Assembly (NCBI GenBank): GCA_007922305.1
Contig: ML677334.1
Span: forward strand, 60,428,858 to 60,492,857
Reading direction: 5' to 3'
Source: Dermatemys mawii
Lineage: Eukaryota > Chordata > Testudines > Dermatemydidae
Length of the DNA: 64,000 nucleotides
Below the pieces are notes generated by a model. The model was not told where the DNA came from. It saw only the letters and a list, made by a program, of their open reading frames with translations, and searched no databases. Shown in pieces: positions 55,799 to 64,000 of this stretch. Every line of letters starts with the position of its first letter. Position 1 is the first letter of the stretch. The position numbers were made by a program, and so were the translations under genes.

Positions 55799-58700
55799 AT
55801 AGTCTGCTGCAGATGGTGACGGACTGTATGGCAGTACATGGGGATGGGGCATCCCAGTTTGGTGACCAGTTTAAGTGTTATGGGGTAGCTCAATAGCCCA
55901 ACCTGGGAGAGCAGAGCCCACCCTATTGTTCAGTAAAGGCATTATTGGGCACAGGGCAGAGCCTAAATCTGGGCTTCAGTGTAATGGACACGTGAGGATT
56001 TGGAGAGGGTTTAGGAAGGAAAGGAATCAACCTCAATGAATAGGGGGAACAGCAGGGGAGAACCTAGGGACAGGGGAGTGAACTGACTTCAGCATTCAAT
56101 TCAGGGAGTATAGGGATCAAGCTAATTTGACTTAATGTCAAATTAATGATAAATATCATTTTTTTTTCTCAAATGTCATTTAATGTCAAATCATCTATTG
56201 AGCTTTTGGACATCTAGGGCTGCAGACCAGAACCTTATGATGTAGAACTCACCTCTGTGTCTAATGCAGGTGGCGTACAGTGGAAGAAGAATAGAGAATA
56301 CTAGGCAGAAGTTGAGGGAAGAAACCTCCCCTTACTATGCCTGATTTTTGGAAATAGGCGTGTATGGCAGATCTTGTAGAAAGGGAAGAGAGCACCCCCT
56401 AGGGCCTCAGGGAGCTCCTGTTGCAGAGACCTGGTGATGCTGTACTACCCTTGGTGGCAATGGAAAAGCCTGCATTGCCCAATGTAGGCCGAATTGGGGT
56501 GGGCCTCCATGTGAGATGGAGGGGTATATTGAAGGAACTATGTATTTAATTAGTTGTGGGAAAATTGTATTTTGTTACTCTATGTAGAAATGCCTTGTGG
56601 TGTTTGGATTAAAATAAGATTTTGTTTATAACGTACTTTTGAGGTAGAGTTAGTTCCCAGATTCTTTGCACTCCTGCCTGTCTCTGAGTTCTAGGTCTTC
56701 TGGTTTCCTCTAATAAACAGGAAGTAAAGTTGGTTTTGCTTGTGAGTGAATTTTTGCTTCTTGCAACTTTTTGCATTCAGTTATTTAATTCTGGCAGTAA
56801 CTAAAAATTCATGTTGTTGAAACAGAAAACTGTCCTACTCCTGCTGTGTACTCATTCAATTCTGTAAGGTAGAAATAATAAGCTGCTAAAACTCATTGCA
56901 TTTTCTATACCAGAACTCTTTGCATATTAACAAATAATACAGGTATTTTGTAAAGCTTGTATGTGCATATATGTACATTTATTTTCCTTATTATTGAAAT
57001 GCAGCTACATGTATAGTAAAACAGAGTTGGTGCTTAACTGTATGTGTATACCTTTTCATCTCCAGAGATCCTAAAGCGTTTTATTCCATACTCCCCTAGC
57101 ACCACTGAAAATCAGCCATCTTTTCAATAGAGGGAACAGCCAGGCAGAGTCAGAGAACTACATAACAGGAAGAGAAGTTGGTTTTTAAGGTCTCAACCAA
57201 ACACACGTGTCCCTTTTCCAGGAAACTGCACGGTACTCTCTTAGGACAAAACTCATTGCAGGCAGAAGCAGATGTGACTCCAGTGAGGTCAATGGGATTC
57301 TACCTGCTTTATGTCATGGCTTAATTTCATCCTTATTTCAAAATGAGGAAGGTCAGAGCTGAAACTGCCAGAATGTGTAATTTTTGTTTGGATGAATTCT
57401 AGGGGCATAATCCTGGCCCCACTGACGTAAATGGAAGAACTCCTGTTAAATTCAGTTTGGCCAGGATTCCACCGCAGGTATTCCTTTCCTGAGACTTAAA
57501 CCACTAACCAGGTATCTGAGCATTTAGGAATACTACAGAACATTTTCAAACAAGAAGAAATGTTGTTTGAAAACAATTGTCCCTGAACATGCCTTAAAGA
57601 AAATATATACTTCAGCATGGTCAGTTATGTTGTCTGATAGCATCACCATAACCAATTATCTACCTTTCAAAACACCCTCATTTGTTTATTTCATATGCAG
57701 ATGTTATAGCTGTTAAGCAGCTGCTCAATCTGGCCTTCAATATTGCAATTATTTCTGTTTGTAATTAGATCCATTCAGAAGGCTACATCAGTTGTGCTGG
57801 CAACATTAAAGGTTTTTGAAAATATGGGTCAAGATATTTCTTTAAGAAAAGGACGGTTATTGTTAAAGTACACACGATGTTGTGATTACATGGTACTCAT
57901 TGCATTCAGTTCCTTGAAATATATTGTACATTTTGTTGTTTTTTTTTTTAAGGCATAAAATTACCAGCCACAGGAAAAACATTATCAATGATTAATATTT
58001 AAAGCCTTTTATAAAATTGTTTCCTCCCTTTCTTGCTCCAATGTGACTTTTATAACCAATTAAAATACACTATATATAACTGTTAATACAACAATATTCT
58101 GGCAATGCAAAACCAAAGTCTAAATATATAATCTACGCTCTTTTTTCTGTTGTTTGCATTATAATGGTTATCAAATATATTATTTTTTAGTTACGTGTTT
58201 TCTGCAACTATGGGTGCGCTTGTATCTAAGAGCCATGATCAAATAACTAAACTGTATCATAAGACGTATGAGTTATCAGGGTTTAAACTGTGCATTTATC
58301 ATTGTTTTCATATTCTATTTTTAATTGCTTAAATATACAACCTTAACAATTGTTTTGCCTTTAATTTATTGGTGTGTTAACTGTCACCATCTCATTTCCT
58401 TTAAAAACTATAAGGTTTTCTTTAGTGGCTACCAAATAGTAAAAGTCAACTGGTAACTAAATGTTTCAATTTTGTAGGCTTATAACTGGTAGCTTTTGGT
58501 CGAAGGTTAGTTATTTTAGATTTGAAGGCTTACCTCTATATTTAATTACAAACTTTACTAACCAATGTCAAGTTGAAAGTGTGTTTTGGCGGAGTCCAGC
58601 TAGCACTTCAACCCAATATTACTTTACTTTTCTTTATCAAAATTTCATCTTAAAAAACATCAGAATGTCTCAAAAAAGAACTGGTAGGGCATTCAACGTG

Positions 58701-58913
58701 TTCTACGTTGCCACATAATCCTGTTGCACTTACCCCGCCCAAATTGCAGTGTCCGCACAAAATTTTGAAAAAATGTGAAAAGATTTACAAACTTGATTTT
58801 GTTTTAATGTTCAGATCCCACTCAAGAAATCAGTTAACTAGGCTGGAGGTGTAAACTGGGTGGGGTGAGCATGAGTGTGTGAAGCATTTTACAGCAGTAG
58901 AGCACCTTGCTGA

Positions 58914-59127
58914 GGGCATTTCTATACTATGGATGGTGTAGCACCATAGCTGTGTCTGTATCACCTCATAGCGTAGATACAACCTACGCCAACAATTTTT
59001 CTGTCAATGTAGGATTACATAGCTGTCTATTCTGAAGATGATGTCAGCACAGCTAAATGGGGTGTGGTTTTTCACACCCCTGACTGATGCAGCTGTGCTG
59101 ATAAAACTTTCAAGTATAGACCTAGCC
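58914..59127. mobile_element. Harbinger-like MITE, decayed
   Basis: The ends GGGCATTTCTATACTA and AAGTATAGACCTAGCC are inverted repeats. The flanking triplets TGA and TCT no longer match. Confidence 0.65.
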
Positions 59128-59340
59128 TCTGACACATCTTATGACTCTGCAGAGCACGTCTCCCCTCCACTACACTTCAGTAAGTCTGTAGGAAGAGAAC
59201 TGGTGGTGTCACACTAAACTGAAAAATTTGAATGCTTAAATCTGTAAAATGCTAAACTTCAAACACAAACATAAATAAGTCTGCATGTTCTCTGTCTCGC
59301 TATATGCATATTCCTCCTTGCTCTATGCCTCTATTCAAAT

Positions 59341-59573
59341 TGTTTTCAAACCTTTGTACTGGTGACCGTTTTCACATAGCAAGCCTCTGAATGTGACTCC
59401 CTTCTCCCTCCACCCCATATAAATATACTAAAAGGTGTTTTTAATATATAACACCATTATAAATGCTGGAGGCAAAGCAGGGTTTGGGGTGGAGGCTAAC
59501 AGCTTGTGACCCTCCTGTCATGTAATAACCTCACAACCCCCTGAAGGGGCTTGACCCCCAGTTTGAGAACTCC
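59341..59573. mobile_element. hAT-like MITE
   Basis: The ends TTTTCAAACCTTTGTACTGG and CTTGACCCCCAGTTTGAGAA are the typical inverted ends of a common turtle element. Target duplication not resolved. Confidence 0.6.
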
Positions 59574-61254
59574 TCCTCTATTCTCTATGCCTGCCTCCTT
59601 CCACCCTTGGTGCGCCTCAGTCCATGACCAGGTAACAGTCATCTTGAAGTCCATGCACTTTGCCCCCGTTTTTGGATTCCTACACTTCAAATTTTTAACT
59701 GTCTACCCAGAATCCATTCTTGGAGTCAGTAGCAGATCAGTTTGTGTTTAAAATGATTGTAAAATAGACTTAGCTCTGCCTGCTCAGCTGTGTGAGAATG
59801 GCCTTGGCTGTAGCTCCAGGCAACCAAAGTGGAGGGCGGGGGAACAAAGTTGAAACTGGTACTATCTTTTGCCTGGTTGAGTAAAACTCAGTAAGCAGCA
59901 AATAGTGGTATGCTTCAGCCAGGGTGAAAACAAATAATCTATATTTTACAAAAGGCTCTTGTAAATTTATAATCCTTGGGTTCTTCCCTACCTTTGTGGC
60001 ATGGCTGGGCAAGAACTTTTTTAGTTTTCATCCAGGCCCTTCCCTTAACATTATGGTGACCCCTTTTTATAACCCTGCCTTAGATGTTAGTTAACTCCTT
60101 TCCCTAACTGTCTCAGTGTGGTATATCACAGCTGCCTTTACCTCCCCCTGACCCACACACATGTACACTTTTTTCAGCCCACCCTGGTCAACTCCCAACT
60201 AAAAGGCACTTCTCAGCTAGGCCAACAAGTCAAATTTAGTGAGTTCTGTGTTAAGCCATTTTGGAGATATGAACAAAAATTGCTTTAAAACATTCAGTTA
60301 ACTTCAGGAACATGTTCAGAGGATGTTAAAGCTAATTTTCTGGCTTCCCAGAAAGACCCTAACCTGGGATAAAATGTACCATGTAAAATTTCAGGAAGAT
60401 TTATCTTTTTTGGGAGGTGAGGATGCTCCATAATATAATCTTAAGGACTATAGGGGAGATTTTCAAAGTAGGTGCCCAGCTCCCATTTGATTTTAATGAG
60501 AGTTGGGTTAAATGCGTAAAATCATCCTTACAGCAACAGAAGTACCTCCCATCCAGCTATACAGCCTTATGATTGTTTTGTTGACCTCCCTGAAAAGTGT
60601 TCTAAAGTCTGTGTTGTATTTCAAACTGATTCAAGGTATTTAAGCTGCATAAGCAATTTGTACTATACAACAATTTAAATAAATGTAAACTATTTGTGAC
60701 TTGAAGGTCTGAGGCATGATTAGATGTCAAGAGGACAATCTTGGGGGGCAGTGGTGAGGCTAATCCTGAGGCAAGAGCATACCATTGAAGAAGCAACATT
60801 CAGAACAGTCTTTGTTCCTGTCCTGCTTCAGAACGCTTTTCTAATTTTAAAAAATGTACTAAAATTACTTCAGTGTCTGATTCCCCACCATTTGTCTTGT
60901 CTTTTTAGATCTTACTGAGATTTAATTCAATCCATATTTTGAAGAAAATCACTTCATTAATACTAATGTCATGAATATAAAGTGGTCAAACTAGTTTTGA
61001 AGAGTGCACACTTTGTTTTTGTAGCCTTATGAATAACAGATGTGTAGTGCATTTCAAGTGCATGGCTATAAATACTTTTATTTCGCATTTTAAAAGGAGT
61101 GGAACATCCAGCTCGAACTTACAGCTGCAGAGCTCAATTTAATTGAACATACAATTAATATTGATTTCTTTCATCAATTGCATCATTGAATTAGGGCCTT
61201 AAAATGAGGAATTAAGCATACTAATAAAATAAAAAACTAGGAATTCAGATAGAT

Positions 61255-61345
61255 TTGCAAGACATATATCCTAAGACCTAAGCATACATTCTAAGCCCTA
61301 AGCATATAGCCTAAGCCCTATATCCCAAGGCATATATCTTAAGCA
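61255..61345 (+). repeat. Degenerate short tandem repeat
   Basis: About five imperfect units like CATATATCCTAAGCCCTAAG in a row. Confidence 0.7.
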
Positions 61346-62860
61346 CCATAAGCCAAAAAAAGAAAAAAAAATGTTGCAGAAATAATGGGGGGGAAATTAC
61401 TGCTCATGCTCAATATGCATCTTTCAAATGCTCACAGCTTAAGTAAATCAAAACCGCTTTTTTCTGGACCAAGCAAAAGCAATGTCCTTAATGGAGGACT
61501 ATGTTAATGCCATGATTAAAGTTAAAAAAGTCTTTCACACTGGTTAGAATTTTTTAAAAGAAAAGGTGTTTATTTTTATCCCTTGCTAGCTTGAATGCTT
61601 GAGATGGTTGTGCAAACGTTAAATCACTACACCTTTGATCAAAGACCACACATCAGGCCAAAATGTGACTTTCAGAAAGCAATGAGTACATGAAAATAGG
61701 ATACAATAGCAGTTATGTTTTAGTGGGTGGTACATAGTTCCTGCTCTTGTATTTTTAGGCAACGCCTATATATGCAGATATACAAATGTTAGATTAATGT
61801 TGTGATCAGTGATTGATTATTTTACAAACATAGATTAGGATTCCATCTGTATGTCATAGTGTATATCATATCACTTTCATATCATAGTGAATACTGAGTC
61901 ATGTCAAGGAGAGTCCCATATGCAAGGTTGAAACTTATTATGCTTGCTGTTACAGTGATTCCTAATCTATTTAAGCAACTATACTAGTTTGTCAAACTAA
62001 GACCTTGCAACATTATCTGCATTAGTGGGCTCCTTTTGTGAGTGTCGCCATGAAGGGAGACCATCTTGGATACAATTTCAGGATCAGGAATTTTGAGTTC
62101 TGCTTCCATCATCTAGTGACATCCTTTCTCCATGAAATCTCCTTCCTACACCTTATCTGAAAAGGACATTACCAAATTTAAAATTATACACTGAAAATAA
62201 ACAAATATCTCTACTTATGCAACTGCCACCTCCTGGGATTATTAAAAATGAATTATTTTAAACTCCAGTTTACTTGTCACTATACTCCTTGTTTATTTTT
62301 TTCATTCTCTAGTTGGACAGTGAAAAGTTGCGTGCAGTTTCGTATAGTTGGTTTCAGTTTTAGGGTTGCAATGCTGGAGTTAAAATAACTGTTGGACTCT
62401 AAAAAGATACAATGCAAATATTAGGCTTTATAAACCTTTCAAAAAAGTTACAAATTTAATTTGATGTCTTTTAAATGAGTGGGACAGAGACTGGGCCCTC
62501 AGCTAAGCCTGAGTTCACAGCTGCCTATGTCACATTCTGCTGTGCAAAATCTAATATCTAATACAACTGGCAATTTGCCAAATCCCAGAATATGCCATTT
62601 CATATACCAGGAATGCAAATAGTAAAAACGCACAGAAATAAGCAGTGAAACTATTCAACATCTCATCTGTGCTACATTCATTAGCTCTTCCTCTCAAACT
62701 CTTACCTCCTTTGCACAGTTTTCAGCTCCCTTATCTCCACTCTCCTCCTGAACACTTTGAGGTGTTGAATGATGAGCTATTAATAGACTTACCTGCTTAT
62801 TTCCTTGTGGGTTTTTTAGTTTGAATTAGTAGAATATGCAGTATATCAACTTAACTCTAA

Positions 62861-63151
62861 AGCTGTGTCAACACTCAAAAGTTGTCAACCCAGTTACGTC
62901 ACTCAGGGATGTGAAAAATCCACTATCTGAATGATGTTGTTAAGCTGACCTAAACCCCGGTGTAGACAGCACTAGGTCTATGGAAAAATTCTTCTGTGGA
63001 CCGAACTACTGCCTCCCGGGGAGGTGGATTAATTACATCGATGGGAGAACCTCTTCTGTTGTTGTAGTGAGTGTCTACACTGAGGCACTAAAGCTGCACA
63101 ACTATAGCCTTGCAGCTTTGTCACTGGAGCATGTCAAGTGTAGACAAGCCC
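62861..63151. mobile_element. Harbinger-like MITE, TAA target duplication
   Basis: The ends AGCTGTGTCAACACT and AGTGTAGACAAGCCC are inverted repeats. TAA flanks both sides (62858-62860, 63152-63154). Confidence 0.82.
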
Positions 63152-64000
63152 TAAATTAACAAAGGCCTTACCTGTACTGGAAAGTTTGTACTTGTGGAAT
63201 GATATCTATTTAAAATGTAAGAGAGAGGCATTTAAACAGTATTAAACTAATCCATTTAACTGCCTGCATGTTATGCGTTTGCACCAGTGTTTTTAGATTT
63301 ATTTTAGTTCCTTCAGTGAACATTCCCTAAAAGAGATAAGGTGAAAGTCTCATGTGTGAGAATTTCCCAAAATTTTGCCTTTAACTACATCAGAGTAGAT
63401 ACACTGATGCAAACCCCTAATATAATGATATTGCTGTGGGTTAAGTGTCGGTCTTATGTCAGTCCTGTGCATGTTCTCTGAGAGTTTGCACTGGTTCAAA
63501 AAATGCAGTATAGATAGAAATACAGTTATCAGCACTGTTACGTTCATGTAGATAGCTGTAAGCATTGATCCATATTAACCGCCTTGCAGTGCTCCAGTGT
63601 CTCCCATGCCTCTTAGTATCTGTACTCTCATATCACTAGTGTACTCACATTCACTCACAAGTTGTTCCTCCTGACCTCCACGTGCCCACAATCACTGTCA
63701 TGCTTCTGTATATGCATGCCAGATTCAGCTTTTAAGCATTATATATAGGATCATTGTGACAGTAAGTGAGGTTTGGGTCTGGGAGTGGAGAAGAAGGGCC
63801 AAGTAGAAGCATGCTCTGATAAGCTTCCTCTGATTCATCAGAATAGAATTCTGCCAGACCACAGGAGGTTTGTCAGAGGGCATATCTGCTTTGATGAATC
63901 TCAGGAGGTTCATCAGAACAAAGTTGTTCTCTTGTCCACTTTTCCACTTTTGAGGCAAGCTGGAGAGGGAAGGAGGAGGTTTATGCTCCGTCCTGCGTAG

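Larger units (their letters stand above)
55802..64000. other. Non-coding sequence, presumed intron 1 of the UBE2V2-like gene
   Basis: No exon was recognised on either strand. The UBE2V2 second exon (encoding VKVPRNFRLLEELEEGQ in mammals) was looked for by eye and not found. Apart from the MITEs listed separately, only old weak repeats are seen, such as 57400-57475 and 60451-60540 (GATTTTCAAAGTAGGTGCCC). Confidence 0.5.

Noticed and set aside
1..64000. CRISPR arrays, bacterial operons or attachment sites
   Set aside because: The sequence is clearly nuclear vertebrate DNA with introns and SINEs. No regularly spaced direct repeats were seen.

Overview
The window is nuclear DNA from a vertebrate, most likely a cryptodiran turtle. 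Genes are sparse and split by introns, CpG islands mark promoters, and interspersed repeats fill most of the rest. The repeats point to a turtle: a tRNA-derived SINE with a CR1 tail of the Cry type (45261-45438), CR1 3' ends, Penelope-like tails, and many short hAT and Harbinger-like MITEs. The lineage call is inferred from repeat families recalled from memory. No database was searched.

Left part, 1-27440. A minus-strand gene starts in a CpG island near 27.0 kb and runs left across at least eight exons to 8969, leaving the window incomplete. All eight exons join in phase (372 complete codons). They encode an N-terminal Met-Gly/Cys-Cys segment, a long acidic repeat exon, and an EF-hand module resembling SPATA21 and EFCAB3. 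Its introns hold solo LTRs, MITEs and a nearly intact transposon ORF of unknown superfamily (13968-15640). Beyond the last visible exon (1-8.7 kb) is a nest of transposons: an L1/Tx1-like LINE on the plus strand, interrupted by a dead hAT transposase gene that is itself interrupted by a MITE.

Middle part, 27.4-45 kb. This is intergenic. It holds a Penelope-like element with a GIY-YIG ORF, a perfect 27-bp-arm hairpin, an R2-type endonuclease fragment, two solo LTRs, a gag-like fragment, and one apparently intact tRNA-Ala(AGC) gene followed by two decayed tRNA-Ala-like copies.

Right part, 45.5-64 kb. The minus strand carries an unprocessed, broken copy of MCM4. The first exons and the last exon remain, with introns, but the start codon is GTG, a conserved Trp codon is TGA, at least three frameshifts are present, and all exons for the helicase core are missing. 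It shares a CpG island (53.45-54.96 kb, with E2F, E-box and CCAAT sites) with a plus-strand first exon at 54498-54513 that fits UBE2V2. The rest of the window would be the large first intron of that gene, holding MITEs and old repeats.

The most notable observations are the EF-hand gene with its acidic repeat exon, the MCM4 pseudogene behind a promoter that still looks intact, and hammerhead-ribozyme-like cores in the Penelope-like tails.
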